Positions 12,835 through 26,300 of a stretch of DNA of 64,000 nucleotides are shown one piece after another. The position numbers and the translations under genes were made by a program. The DNA is taken from the NCBI RefSeq assembly GCF_030272615.1, contig NC_081408.1:335328793-335392792 (forward strand). Reading direction: 5' to 3'. The first letter of the stretch is position 1, and each line of letters begins with the position of its first letter. The notes below the pieces were generated by a model that was given only the letters and a program-made list of their open reading frames with translations, ran no database searches and had not been told where the DNA came from. Source of the stretch: Cryptomeria japonica (lineage: Eukaryota > Streptophyta > Pinopsida > Cupressales > Cupressaceae).

Positions 12835-12846
12835 AGGGGGGGAGAA
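12835..12846 (+). other. Polypurine tract of the giant-LTR element
   Basis: AGGGGGGGAGAA abuts the TG of the right LTR, the expected position for plus-strand priming. Confidence 0.88.
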
Positions 12847-15800
12847 TGTAATGCCCATACCCTAGTCAGACTTTTAAAACCCGTTTAACCTTGATTGACT
12901 TCCTATGTGGCATTCTCGAATGGTAGATTAACCGATATGCAATGTGTAGTTTAGATAATATAAATAAACTGAGCATACTTATTATTGTGTTTTTGCATCG
13001 ATTCTCGTGTAAATGCAATTGTTCCTAACCCTTGTGATAAATCTTGAGCTAACATCTTCATTGAATATGTATTTGTATATGCATGCTTGTATGAATTCAT
13101 GGGTGCAGGAGATTGCAGGTACAACACCGCTTAGGGCAAGGTTCATCTCCTTTGGATATTGCAAGGTTGAGTATGCTCCTTCATCTTTTGAATTCGGATT
13201 TAGTGGTCATATAACTCTCGTCTTGCCTTAGCCATGGTTAGGTGAGCATCGTGTGTGGATTCGTGGGGCTTGCTTTTCATTGGGATGCGTGTCGAGAGAT
13301 TGGAGGACTCCCTCGATTTGCGTGCCATGCGCGAGGTAAGTGAGGTTTGTGATCCTAAGTACTAAATTCAAATTTATGAGTAGACGTGCACATTAGTGAT
13401 ATGGAAATTTAAATAGGAAGTTTCTTTATATGATAAATCATTAATTTAAGAGATTTCTTTAAATTAATATTGTAGCAAGTTTAAGGTTTTAACTGGGGTT
13501 AGTGTGCTCATTTACACAGTTGAAACATTTACGCATATGTAGTTGGGAAATTAGAATAAATAAGACTCTTGCATTAGATCGGTCATTTATTTTAAAATGT
13601 CGCTTTATTTTGTTGTAGCGAGTTAATTTAATAGTTAATTTTAATAACGACGATTTTAATAGATTATGCGTTTTGGAAAGGAAAAATTTAAAAGTCAATT
13701 GTGAAATAGAAGTAAATTAATCGTTTTCGCTTGTTGGGGGAAAAAGGGTAAAATTTATTATTTAAAAGAAATTAGTTTCATTTTGCTTGTTAAGTCGATA
13801 TAGTATAAAAGTTGATTTTTTTTAGAAAATTAAAATTTAATCAAAACACCTTACCCGGTAAGAAGTCCCAAAATATAAATGTAGGCCTAAATCGATATTA
13901 AGAAATTAAAATTTAAAACTCAATAAGAAAAAGAAGCATTTTAATTTTAATAGGGGAAAACATATAAGATTAATAAATAATGGTAATGAATGACTTCCAT
14001 TTGGGACTTTCAATCATTTTATTTTTAAAAATAAATACCTAATTTCGAAATTGAAATTAGGGCAAAAATTAGGGTTTTCTTTTTAATCTTGTTTGGTAAG
14101 CATTTTGGGGGCTTCTTGGCTTTTGGTCCTTTTTTTGGAAAAACATGGTTCTTGCAAGAGAGATTGGGGATTTTGGAGAGGGATGAGGAATGAGGGCAGC
14201 TGATTTGGGAGCTCATCTTCGTCAAAATCTCTTCCTGGAAAGCGTTTGGAGGTAAGAAATTTTAATCCACCCTTTTGTTTATTGTTATGCCTTCCATGAA
14301 ATGCTGGAAAAATAGAGAGGATTGCTACCCATGAGTGTTTATTAAGATTTAGTTTTCAGTTGGTTGAAGGCATGGTTATTCTTCAAAGACTCTTCTATTT
14401 TGCCCTCCTTTGAAATCCATAATATTCTGAGAATGAAAAAGAGAGATAAGAAAAAAAAAGAAAGGGAGGAATGGCTGTGAGTGTGTTTTTTTTTTTTTTC
14501 AAAATGGGGTTGCTGGAAAATACTATAAGTCTTGTGGTTTCAGACTGTGTTTGGGTGAAATATTCATATATGCCCTTTGTATTGATTGCCCATTCTAATT
14601 AGTTAAAAAAAAAATATACATAGAATCAAAAAAATGAAAACTGGACTGCACTTTTAATGGCAGCTTGGACTGTGACTGTTGTTGCAAGTTTAAACAGCAA
14701 TTAAAAAAAAAAGTAATTAATAAAATAAAATAAAATAAAACCAAACACAAAAAAAAACTATATTACCTTCCCTCACGCTGCAGGTGGCTTCTGCTACCAA
14801 ATGGTAGGTAGCGCTACCATTGGTAGCGATCTGCTACCAAATGGTAGCAGTGCTACCAGAGGTAGCAGCGCTACCAATGGTAGGCTGCGCTACCAATGGT
14901 CGCAGGGTCTGCAGAAAGGGGGGGGCCCACGTGGTTGTCCACGTGGGTACCTTCCCACTTGTTTTTTTTGAAAAGTTAAAACAAAAAAAAATAAATCATT
15001 CTATTTTATTTGTTTTTAATATTTTATATAATTTTATTAATTTATATGATTATTTTAAGGTAAAAAAAAAAAGAATGTAGGTGTTCAATTTGTAAAAAAA
15101 ATAAAATAAGAAGAGTCAGATTGATAAGTCAATTTTAAAATTTGTATAAGGGAATTAAACTTAGTTTTTTTTTTTTTTTTTTATATTACTCAGATTCAGT
15201 TTCTTTTATGTTACTTAATCTCAGATTGCTAAATAATAGATTTGGAAATTTAGAGATTCAGCATTTAGAAGATCCACACTATAATTCAAGCTATTAATAT
15301 CATTTGATTACATCATACTCGGGTTATACTTGTTATTAACATAGACTAAATAGTAATGGTGTATTAATATGAATTTTTAAATAAAAGTTGATTTAGCAAG
15401 TCTACCAATGGATTGACATTACTAGTTAGAGCATTACGGTAAACGGGTACCTCAACCGGACAATGCCTATGCTGAATTAAATTTCTACTATCGAATTTGG
15501 TTATGTAATGGTAGAACTTGCTATGATAGTGTTGGTCATAAGTTGGTCAAGCCCCTAGTCAGGGTACCGTCAAACAATAGAATCTAGGTATGTTTGTTTT
15601 CTTTGGGTTATAATTCGATTTGACCCACTTTTCAACGAGACCACTATGTAATAAACAATCGAGGCAGAAGTGGATTAGTGTATGTGTTCGCCTAAAAGGC
15701 AAGAATGTAAAGACATGTAAATATGTAACCTTAACTATATTAAATTCCCAAGGGGGTCTTGCAGTTGAGAAGACCCGGAGATGTAGCCCATCCGGGGTGA

Positions 15801-17604
15801 ACTCCGAGATCATACCTGTGTTATGTGATGTTTTTAGCGTACTTGTTTTATGTTTTAAATTATCATGTATGGTTGTATTCTTGCATAGTGTAAAGTGTAA
15901 ATTAAATGAATTCAAATTTCAATGTATAACATTTTTCAGATGGATAAACGTAGTTATTCAAGTTCATAAAATGTTGTGAATTATGAATATGGCATGGTAT
16001 TTAAATATTGAAATTAAAGTGTGGAAAAAAAAGTAAATTGGTAATGTTAATTTAAAATGTAATAGTGGAAGAAATTTAATTAGAATTACTTTATTGGAGT
16101 AACTTGATATTGAGCATATCAATGGAATGAATGTAAAAAGGAAATAAAGTTAAAATTCATGTCATAATTCCTAGATTTAAAACTAAAGGATGAACATTAT
16201 ATAAATATCTATCTGCTTACCTTAGTAAATGAATCACGCCATGTCAATTATGTTTCATTACATTGAATGAATTTGATAAGTTATTTCACGTTTAAATCTT
16301 AACAATAATCCTCATCAGATTAATTTGATAATTCGTGAAGACTCAACTAGGCATCCATGTATATTGGATGGATATACTTATTAATCCATGTTGTAATTAT
16401 AATCAATAATCCTCACCAGATTACATTTATAATTGGGTGAAATCAATTGGATATCCATATTTTTAATCCCTTATAAAAGGAATCCCTCATGATTGCTAAA
16501 ATTAAACTAAAATGGAAAAGTAATTGATTTGTTGTTCAAACATTAAATCCTAGTAAAAGTATCTCTCTCATTTTAAGATCATTTAACAAGAAGAGAACAA
16601 AACAAGAGATATGCAAAAAGATAATTGTATTTTAATCCGAATAGAAGGACGTCATTATGATCTTATCTCTCTAATCTTGAAATGACGAATGTCATCTAGT
16701 TAACGATTCTTTAAATTGAAGGATGCTCTCGTGTGTTCCAATGCAGACCCATCTTAATGAAAATTAGCCCAATTTCTTGCATTAATAAAACTTCAAATGT
16801 ATCCTATGGCAACTCATATTTTACCTTTCATAAAAGAACTTCAACTCATTAGTAGGCTACGCATGATAACAAATGAAGAGACCTCACTCTACTCATGGAA
16901 GTTTAATCCGAAAGGAACAAATTTATCTTATTAACCATACTGTTTAATATTTTAAAAGAGGTATCAAATGTGGGTGAATATTTTAAGATCAAATGAAGGA
17001 ATCCTCGTTATATTAAACGTAGTTTAACCCTAACGAATGAATCTCATTAAGCAGATTTATAGCATTAAAGGATGCTGTCAAGTGCGGATGGTTATTTTTT
17101 TTTGAACTCTAATGAATGAACTTTGTTATATTTATAACGCTTGAACCCATTTGGAGACCTCCTAATGAAATTATGAATTAAAGTGCCTTGAGTAATTAAC
17201 CTCTCGATGGTCTCCTCATCAACCAAAGCAATTGGACACTTCCTAAAATTATAAGATGACAACCCATTGAACACATATGTAATTAAGATCTATGCTTTAT
17301 CTCGTATTTAAGATATCTAGATTAATGGGTCTAAAGACGCAAGTTGAGTTAGGTAAGATTTTGTAATCACATTAGGAAACTCCTTAGGATTGTTTGAGCC
17401 TTCCGCTGTGATAACTAAGTCGACAGATAACTACAATGTGTCTTAATGTTGAGTCTAATTATGAACGGAGACAACTTCAAACTATCTTAACGATTGTAAC
17501 ATTTCATTAATGCACTTAATTATATTTAAAAAAAATAAAAATTTTACACTCTATTTGAGTGTTTTAAACTTAAACCCTTCGGGGTTTCCTGGCGGGGCAT
17601 TACA
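12847..17604 (+). repeat. 3' LTR of the giant-LTR element
   Basis: A 4758-bp direct copy of 4199-8957 with the same termini. Differences are scattered substitutions, many of them C/T or G/A, plus small changes in a poly-T run near 15165-15182. The palindrome array is at 14793-14903; its last unit carries a GTAGC to GTCGC change. Confidence 0.93.
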
Positions 17605-17609
17605 TAAAT
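17605..17609. repeat. Right target-site duplication TAAAT
   Basis: Exact match to 4194-4198, immediately after the LTR end. Confidence 0.93.
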
Positions 17610-18249
17610 AAATAGATAACCAATTAGATATTAAAACCTACAAAAAAATTAATAAATAAATAATAAGCAAATCTCATAAACTATAATAAAAAATACAAAT
17701 AAATAATAAAATAATAAATTATTCAAATAATAATTAAATAACCAATCTATATCATAAATTAATTTTCACATTAATAAACTATATTAATCAATTATTATAT
17801 AATCAAATACTCACAAGGCAGCCTAACACAAGGGTCAAACCACATACTACAAGGCACTACACAACAACTCAACTAAGATAGAACTAACAAGGATACCAAC
17901 TTAGACCTAGACTATAAAGAAGGAAACTGTGCCATCTTCAACAACTTGCCATTGGGATAGAGATACGCTCATACTTGTGAAAACACTTGAGTGGAGTCTA
18001 TGTCTAGTGCTTGCAACCCTGAAACCACCAATAACCATGAGACAACATATGCAATAACATATACATATCATAAATGATTAGGCAAGTGATAGAGAATCAC
18101 AATGTCATATCATGCTCGTACTGAGTGGTATGACATCATCACTAAAATGAATACACTAGAAGACAATCACAATAATTATATCATCAAATCGATCATCATG
18201 ATCATAGAATAGGGTTATTATAATCAAGATGCCATCATAACTCATAACA
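17610..18249. other. Non-coding DNA between the giant-LTR element and the Gypsy element
   Basis: AT-rich DNA with repeated ATAAATAA-type text in its first 200 bp and no coding frame. Its last 85 bases (from 18165) reappear, with ATATG, inside the far Gypsy LTR at 45567-45656. Confidence 0.5.
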
Positions 18250-18254
18250 ATATG
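18250..18254. repeat. Left target-site duplication ATATG of the Gypsy element
   Basis: ATATG precedes TGAACCAAGG of the left LTR and is repeated at 46917-46921 after the right LTR. Confidence 0.85.
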
Positions 18255-19522
18255 TGAACCAAGGGAAAACTCTTTGTTACAAAGCTAGATTGAATCAATG
18301 AACCAAAGACATAAAACAACGAAATAACGAAATATGAAGACAACCTTTATACCTTGCCAAGAGAGTTCTCTTGTTCCTCTGATTCAGACTCTTGTTGAAG
18401 CCAAGGACACACCTCTTCCTAGCTTGATATGATCGACCCAATAGGAATGATGTGGTTGGCTATCAAATATTGTGCACAAATGATTTAGGATTGATGGACG
18501 AGGAAGGATGAATTGATGATCAAAGTATGAAATGGCTAAGTATGGATGAGTGCAAATTTTGGTATATTAAGGGCATGAGAATGATTTCTTGGGCATAAAA
18601 TAGTAGCATGGATTCATTAAACTCGAAGAAGAGATATAAGGGGATCGAGTCCTCAATTTATAGGAGGAGAAAAGGAGAAATGGAGGGCTAGGATTGACCC
18701 AAGATGGAGGGTCAGGATTTCTTGTGAGCCCCCACAAGGCCCAAGAGGAGATGACAAGACAAGTGTGGAGACCAAGGGATATTCTTTAAAGGCATTTCTT
18801 GTCTTGAAACTCCTCAAGGCTCATTGGGAAGACAATCCAATGTGCCTAGCGAAGAAAAAGGAATAAAATATTCCTTGAGGGATGGGGATGAAGAATTAAA
18901 AATTATTCAAAAAAGATGTTCATGGGGATTGGAGGAATAAGGAGGAATTAAAAACTCCTTGGAGAATGGGATGCCTAGAGGAATGTGAGATTTTTAAAAT
19001 CTCACATTCACATAGGAAAAGAGCATTTAAGGAAGGTGGATGGATGGAAAGGACAAGGAGTTGACTTTGTGGATAATCATGATGATTAGCCACTAGCAAC
19101 TCACTAGGAGAGGTGTTAGAAGAATGATTAGGTGGGATTAGGGTAGACAAGATTTGTAGGAAGATTTGACTAGGAGTGAGAATCAGTGGGGGGAATTAAA
19201 AATTAGAAGAATAATGCTAAGTGAGTTTAGGGAGCTTCTAGAAGAATTCATTAGGTTAATGATGCATTAGGAAAAAGGTGATTTGTAGGAATTACCTAGA
19301 TTAATTAATTAATTAAAATGAGGAATTTGAGAAGACTTAATATTAGGGATTTTTAGAAGAATAAAGGTGGACTGATTTATTAAATAAATCAATTAACATA
19401 CTATAGTTACAACATTAATTATATTTAATTAATATTGAGGAGGAATAGGAATTGGCACAATTAATAAATTAATTATGCAAAGAACTTAAAATAATTAAAA
19501 TAATTATTTTTAAGTGTCTACA
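18255..19522 (-). repeat. 3' LTR of the Gypsy element
   Basis: On the minus strand it opens TGTAGACAC and ends CTTGGTTCA. It is 1268 bp long, directly preceded by a polypurine tract, and aligns over its whole length with 45657-46916. Confidence 0.85.
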
Positions 19523-19537
19523 TTTTGCCCCTCTTTT
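19523..19537 (-). other. Polypurine tract of the Gypsy element
   Basis: On the minus strand AAAAGAGGGGCAAAA abuts TGTAGACAC of the 3' LTR. A GGGGCAAAA tract next to TGTAGACA is typical of Tat/Ogre-type elements. Confidence 0.8.
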
Positions 19538-20506
19538 ATGCAGTGGCAAATTTGGAGATGGGTAAAATATAGAAGAAAAAAGAAATAGATGCCCCAACGT
19601 AAAGCATGGGTGGTGTATGCCCCCTCAATAATTTTTTCAATTTTTTTTTTGTAAAAAATTAACGGAAAATTCTTGAAATGAGAAGGAAGAATTAGGGTGG
19701 AGGAGATAACTGAAAAAGATAGAGGGAGCAGATGAAGAAAAACTAGAAGAGGAAATAGAAGGAGGGAGACCACGAAGGGAATGGGCCCTCAAGGGCATCC
19801 ATATAAGCCACAAAGGGCCCAATGAGGAGTCATTGTTACACACAAGCCTTGGAGCCAATCAGAGCCTAGAAGGAGAGAAGGAGAGATGGATTGCATTCCC
19901 ACATGTGAGCATGATGTCAAGAGGATCCGATGGTATGACAGACCCATAGGCTACGGACCACCAGTACGTAGGACTATCCTCCTTTGTTGATTTTTAGGTT
20001 TAGGGTAGAATTAGGGCTTAGTTTAGGGCCAAATTTAGGTGAGGAAAACACGTTGATCATCGTTTTAGCATGTGCACCTATAGGGTAGTGCAAACATGAG
20101 TGGGAGAAAGGTGGAAAGGAAAGGGGGTTTGGGGATTCACTAGTGTTTAGCACGTGTGCTCACGCAACTGCGGGGTCGCTCAAGGTATTGCACGGGCGCT
20201 CATGTTGGAGGAGTTTTTAGGTTAGGGTTAGGATATGTTAGGGATGTCTGTTAGTGTGTGTGCCTACAAAATGGTAGGAGAGCCATGGTTTTGGTGCGAG
20301 TGTGGAGTGAATCAACGAGTGCGCTGGGAAAGAGAGAATTAGGAATATGTTTAGAATTTTGGGATAGGTTGAAGGTATGGGTGTACTCGAGGGTAGAATA
20401 GGACTCAAGGATGTGGAATGATGAATTGGATTGTTGGATGCATGCTGAGTTGGGGCTATTGGCATCAAGGGAGCATTGGCTTGCTACCATGAAATTATAT
20501 TGATGA
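19538..20506. other. Gypsy 3' untranslated region upstream of the antisense ORF
   Basis: No convincing coding frame. A GC-richer patch at about 20040-20210 repeats GTGCTCACGC / GCGCTCATG-like words that resemble motifs in the element's leader (44730-45450). This stretch would hold the promoter of the plus-strand PMD ORF if that ORF had its own, but I cannot point to a clear TATA box. Confidence 0.5.
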
Positions 20507-21448
20507 TTGTGGTCGGATGAGTTAAAGATCTTAGCTGCTCTAGGGTTTCATTTTGTGGGTAGGTGGCTGAGGATTCGAGCTCATACTGTGATGGTGACAA
20601 CTTTAGTTGAGAGGTGGGACAGTAGATATAACACCTTCCATCTACCTACTAGTGATACGACAATGATTCTTTTGGATGTATGGAGGATCTTAAAGATCCT
20701 CGTTCGCAGTGTGATCTTGGAGTACCATTTAGATGCACCAATTTTTTACTTGCGGGAGGTTTGCGAGTATGAGACCCTATTGATTTTGGATAGGAGTAGG
20801 ATGTATTTGGGTAGGGTGATGGGTATTTAGCATATTCCTCATGTGGTACTGGTGATTTGTGGATTTTTTAGTGGACGGATTATACTAGATCTTAGAGGGC
20901 ATGGATTTCTTGTTGGATGGAGCTAGTGTCTTTATTTCATGGTACATGATGGCATGCAATATGCCTAGGGAGACGCAATGTTGGCTCAATTATATCATGA
21001 TATGCATCCGGTGGTGTACAGGGAGTATGCTAGCTTATCTACGCAAGTGACACTTCTCCATATCTAAGGTTGGAAGCATATTGTGGTTACTCAGCCACTA
21101 GGTGTATAGGATAGGCAAGGTCATTGGCCATATATAGATAGGTATAGGGGCCCACTGCATTACACCTGCATAGGATCTATATGGTTTTGGCATTGAAAAT
21201 TTGATGAGCTTATGCAGTTTACATGGTGGCCATTTTTGGGTTGTGAGAGATGGAGGGGGGATTGGTAGCTACAGTAGGCTAGAGTGGAGATGTGGATGTT
21301 TTGCAAGTCAATATATATCATGGAGTATTATGCACCATATAGAGTAGTGAGACAGCTTGGGTAGGTTTAGGACATAGTGGGAGACATACCATTATATCCT
21401 TGGATTACACGAGAGGTGAGAACTTGGGGCCCGACAGCGAGTCCATTG
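20507..21448 (+). pseudogene. Plant mobile domain (PMD) ORF, N-terminal part
   Basis: The frame opens with DELKILAALGF, then LVERWDSRYNTFHLPTSDTT, close to the PMD (aminotransferase-like plant mobile domain) hallmark LVERW..ETHTFHLP. Further on come YIDRYRGPLHY, FTWWPFLGCE and YRVVRQLG, all recognisable PMD blocks, ending at WITREVRTWGPTASPL where a Copia element inserted. Stops are frequent and mostly TAG at expected Gln, for example two inside LGQVQDI. It lies antisense to gag-pol in a Tat element. PMD proteins in plants include MAIN/MAIL1; the domain is also carried by transposons and some Tat extra ORFs. No product is possible from this copy. Confidence 0.75.
21444..21448. repeat. Target-site duplication CATTG, left
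   Basis: CATTG precedes the left LTR of the nested Copia element and recurs at 29134-29138. Joining the flanks through one copy keeps the PMD frame open. Confidence 0.85.
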
Positions 21449-22964
21449 TGATAGTTCTGATACTTAAAGATAAGTACATATGCCAAGCTAACAAGATGAG
21501 AGGGGGGGGTGAATCATACAAACTTATTCATCCATAAAAACATCAGATTCAACCTTGGTAACCTATATACCAGTAATATACCCAAAACTGCTAAACATGC
21601 AAACTCAAAAGCATATAAACATCATAAAACTCATAACATCAAATTTAACATGGAAACCCAAATAGGGAAAAATCACTATGGGATTTTTAACCCACTAAGA
21701 AATATACTCTTCTAGAGTATGCTTGGTTAAAAGCAAATCCTATTAAAGATTACAAACGCATTGCTAGATGTGACCCAGTTAAGGGATTTCCCTTAGATCT
21801 GTTAGGATCTTCACTTTGTCAGAAGTTACCTTGTCAAAGGATTTCAAACACTCAATCAGAATGTCACCTTTCTAGAGGATTTACAATAAGACTATTATAT
21901 CCACTCGGTTAAGAGATTTTCTGTCACTTTACAAAATAACAGTAATAAAAATCTATCTGTAACTTCACATCTAAAATGCTGAAGTAGATTATTATTTGCT
22001 CAATACAACCTATTCATAGGACTCATCTTGTCCCTCTACTAGGCTCTATACTCTATTTCTCAAACAGGTCTTCAAGCTTCTGTGCTCGGTAACCACTATG
22101 TAGTATCCCTATGCATACACTTGCCTGCATACATTGTTTATCAATAGTTCCTTATTTATAAACAATCTGCTAACCACTTAATCTCCTTGATCACATTTCC
22201 CATGATCAATCATAGCCATCAAATCTTCAAACTTGACTATGTTCAATGTGTCCTTCAATTTTAAAAACATTTTACCCCACCTTGGAACTTGCATACATTT
22301 CTTGGAACTTGTGCTAGGGTATTGCGGTTCAATCTAAGATGTAGATCTTCTTGCCTATTTTCCTTTGCCATAGATTATTTAACAATCTTGATGCATGGCT
22401 TACAAATCATTTAATCAGTTCCAGCTCATCAACTTCCTTCATTAAATAACACATTCAATCATTTAATGCATTCTATTATTACTCGGTTGCAACTCAGTGA
22501 ATACTAAACTTCACTCGATAGACATTTCGCCTTCATTAACCGATAGCGATAACCTTAGGGTTTACTGACTAGGTTTCTTATGGTTTACCGACTAGGTTTC
22601 TTAGGGTTTACCAACTAGGTTCTTTGCTCGGTAACATAGTATAGTATTAACCTTGCAAACAACAACATATGTAAGATATCAAAACAATCCAAAACATTAT
22701 GATCTCATCATTGTCTAACTCGGTAATAGTTGCCCATTGAATAACTTATTTCTCCCCTTATTCATCATATTCTTTCTGTGTCTTTTAACGACTTCTTTAT
22801 ACTCATCAAAACATACTTCTTAATATATGGCAACATCATACTGAATTAGTAAATTAATTTCTTGACATTAATGACAAAATAATAATATTAAGACAGTAAA
22901 TATCCTTAATCAGTTATATCCATAATCATCAACAACGTTCTTAATATCCTTTGAAATGCCAACA
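21449..22964 (-). repeat. 3' LTR of nested Copia (21.4-29.1 kb)
   Basis: On the minus strand it begins TGTTGGCATTTC and ends AACTATCA. It is 1516 bp and pairs with 27609-29104. Confidence 0.9.
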
Positions 22965-22978
22965 ATCTCCCCCTTTGG
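22965..22978 (-). other. Polypurine tract of nested Copia
   Basis: On the minus strand CCAAAGGGGGAGAT abuts TGTTGGCATT, the usual plant Copia arrangement. Confidence 0.88.
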
Positions 22979-23359
22979 CATTGATGGCAAAACCAATTGA
23001 TTTGACCTAATTGATTCGGATTCAGATTGCTGTAAGCTCTCACTATTATCAGATTTCTCCTTCATACATTAGTCTTCTCCTTTTTGTTCATCAGTCTTCT
23101 CCCCATATATTAGTCTTCTCCCCCTTTGACAACAATGCCAAAAAGTAAAGAACTAAAACATAATTTCTTTCGCCGAGGAGTGAATTTCTTATTGATATGT
23201 GTCAACTCAGTCTCGGTCAGAGAATTTTGTCTTCAATTCCTATTCCCTATTTATTGTTTTCTATGCACCTTTAGAAAACCTCCTAAAGTGTGTAAATCAG
23301 CATCAACTCCTGAAAGATATTCTATAGAGTCATTGAATTGATGCTTTTGCCAAACTTGG

Positions 23360-26300
23360 TTAGTGAATGGAAGATAGGGGTTGGACCCCTAACTTGTTTC
23401 TAAGATATTCAAAAGTGTCCCTTGGCAGTGGCTTGATGAAGATGTCTACAATTTGTTTCTTTGTGCTAACATACTCCAACACCATTTTCTTCTCTTGAAC
23501 TTCTTCTCTAAGATAATGATATTCGATAGAGATGTGCTTTGTCTTAGAGTGCATAACAGGACTCTTTGAAATGTTAATGGCACTAGTTTTGTAACAAAAT
23601 ATAGTTATTGGCTTGGTAACTTGCTCATTTATACCTTCCAATAGTTGTTTGATCCATGCTATATTAGTGCAATTCAATGCTGCAGCAACATATTCAGCTT
23701 CTGTTGTTGACTGTGAAACACATCCTTGTTTCTTGCTAAGCCAACTCACTAGTCTTTCTCCTGAAAAGAAAGCTCCACCACTTGTTCTTTTCTTGTCATC
23801 AATGTTGCCTGCCCAATCAACATCAGTATAAACTTTTAAATCAAAGTCATTTCCTTTCTGATATACTAAGCCATAATCTTTAGTGCCTTTTAAGTATCTG
23901 AAAATTCTCTTGATTGATGTCATGTGTGTTTCCTTAGGATTTGCAGAAAATCTTGCAACTATACCTACTGCATGTGCTATGTCTAGTTTACTGTGAACAA
24001 CATATTGCAGTTTTCCAATCATAGATCGGTAGAGTGTCTCATCAATAGATGCAAATTCATCATTCTTTGATAATTTACAGTTGGTAGTCATAGGAGTACT
24101 TACTGGTTTTGAATCCTCCATCCAAATTTCTTCAAGTTTTCCTTTATGTACTTGGATTGGGTAATGAAAATCTCATTTTTCATTTGTAGTATCTGTAGAC
24201 CTATAAAATACTTTATCTCACCGATTAGTGACATCTCAAATTCTTTGCTCATTTCATTTCCAAAGTTCTTGCATAGAGAGTCATTTCCACAAAATATAAT
24301 GTCATCAACAAATATGGCTGAGATCAGTATTCCATTTTCATCATTCTTCATGTACATGTTACTGTTTTCACTTGTTCTTATAAAACCAATTTTGATCAAA
24401 TAAGACTGCAATCTCTCATACCATGCTCTCGGTGCTTGTTTCAAACCATATAAAGCTTTGTTCAATTTACATACCTCATGTTTATTCTTGTCTTCAACAA
24501 ATCCTTCAGGTTGTTCAATAAAAACTTCTTCTTCTAATATACCATTCAGAAATGTAAATTTGACATCCATTTGATATATCTTGAAATTCTTGTAAGCAGC
24601 ATATGCCAACAATGTTCTTACTCCTTCAAGTCTTGCCAGAGGTGCAAAATTTTCACCATAATCAATTCATTCTTCTTGAGCATAACCTTTGCAAACTAGT
24701 CTTGCTTTATTTCTAATGACCTCACCTTTTTCATTCAGCTTGTTTCTGAAAATCCACTTTGTACCGATTACATTTTTGTCATTCAGTCTTTGGACCAGTT
24801 TCCATGTGTCATTCTTCTTGATTTGATCAATCTCTTATGTCATAGCATTTATCCAATCTTCACTGTTAAATGCTTCTTTCAATATCCTTGATTCAAATTC
24901 AAATATCAAACATGTGTTCTGTCTTAGTTTGTTCCTTCTCATCACTGGATCATCCTTATCTCCTATAATCTGGCTTGATGCATGATGTCTTCTGACATAT
25001 TTGGCTAATACAGGCTTGGTAGGCTTTGTGTGATCTTCTTCATCACTCAGTAACTAGATATTCTCTTCATTTCCTTTAGCAGTCTGTTCGGTAAGACTTC
25101 TCAGTTGAACATAGACAAATTCATCATAATCTTTTGGTTCATTGGAATTTCCTTCATCATTCCTTTCTACAAATTCATCAATTTTCACATTTGCACTTTC
25201 TACTATTTTTTTAGATGATTTGATCAAACACTTAAATGCTTTGCTTCTAGAAGAATAACCTAGAAATGTTCCTTCTTCACTTTTCTAATCAAACTTGCCA
25301 TTTCTATCATCTTTGTGAACATAGCATCTACTTCCAAAGATTTTAAAATAGCTCACATGAGGTTTCTTGTCATACCAGATTTCATATGGTGTCTTCAAAG
25401 TTCCTTTCTTCAGTTGTACTTGGTTCAATGTGTAAACTACTATGCTTATTGCTTCTCTCCAAAATGTTTGTGGCACTTTCTTTTCAATCATCAGGGTTCT
25501 GGCACAATCCACAATAGATCTGTTTCTTCTCTCAGCAATTCCATTTTATTGTTGAGTTCTCAGTGTAGATACTTGTCTTTTAAGACCATGATCATTGTAG
25601 TATAAATTAAACTCATCAGATGTGAACTCACCTCCTCTATCTGATCTAAGACATTTCAGTTGTCTTCCTGTTTCATTTTCAACTCTTGCCTTGTACCATT
25701 TAAACATTTGAAAAGCTTCTGATTTTTCTTTTAAAAACATTACTAACATCATCCTTGAGTAATCATCCACAAATAATATGAAATATTTATCATCATAATA
25801 ACTCTGAACTTTCATAGGACCACAAAGATCAGTATGCACAAGATCTAAAATTCCCTTAGAAGTGTAGGACTTACTTGTAAAGCTTGATCTTGTCATCTTT
25901 CCCATCTAGCATCCTTGGCACATAGCATTCTCATGTTTCTCAAGACTCGGTAGACCTCTTACTCGATGCTTCTTACTTATTTTGATCAAATTATCAAAAT
26001 TTACATGACAAAACCTTTTATGCCATAACCAGGTATCATCTATCTTTGCATATAAACACTTATTCCAAGTTGAGTCAAGGTGAAATGTGTTACCTTTTGT
26101 TTGTGTCCCGGTAGCAACTAACTTTCCATGCTTGTCATGAACTTTGACAATTCCATTCTAAAATTCTATTCGGTAACCTGTGTTGTTTAGCTGTGCTACA
26201 CTCAACAAATTGTATTTCAACCCTTCAACCCAATAAACATCATTGCATCTTTCATTGTCAAGAAGTGTTATAGATCCTTTACCTCTTACCGGACATGGTG

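Larger units (their letters stand above)
8958..12846 (+). other. Non-coding interior of the giant-LTR element
   Basis: All six frames are closed at short intervals and no retroelement protein motif is visible. The interior holds a 20-bp duplication (9406-9445), a three-copy 52-bp tandem repeat (11102-11257) and a GC-richer CATGC-dense block (11380-11590). Packaging or dimerisation signals should lie here if the element is moved in trans, but none can be identified by eye. Confidence 0.8.
4199..17604 (+). mobile_element. Young non-autonomous LTR retrotransposon with giant LTRs (LARD-like)
   Basis: A 13.4 kb element bounded by TAAAT duplications. Two LTRs of 4759 and 4758 bp share the 10-bp inverted terminus TGTAATGCCC / GGGCATTACA. 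A tRNA-iMet primer site follows the left LTR and a G-rich polypurine tract precedes the right one, which sets the plus-strand orientation. The 3889 bp interior has no ORF over about 90 codons and no gag, protease, RT, RNase H or integrase motif, so the element must be mobilised in trans. LTRs near 4.5 kb with a 3.5-4 kb non-coding interior are the known form of LARDs, described from Triticeae grasses and thought to depend on Gypsy partners. By eye I count about 35 differences between the LTRs (under 1 percent), so insertion is recent compared with everything else here. Confidence 0.93.
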
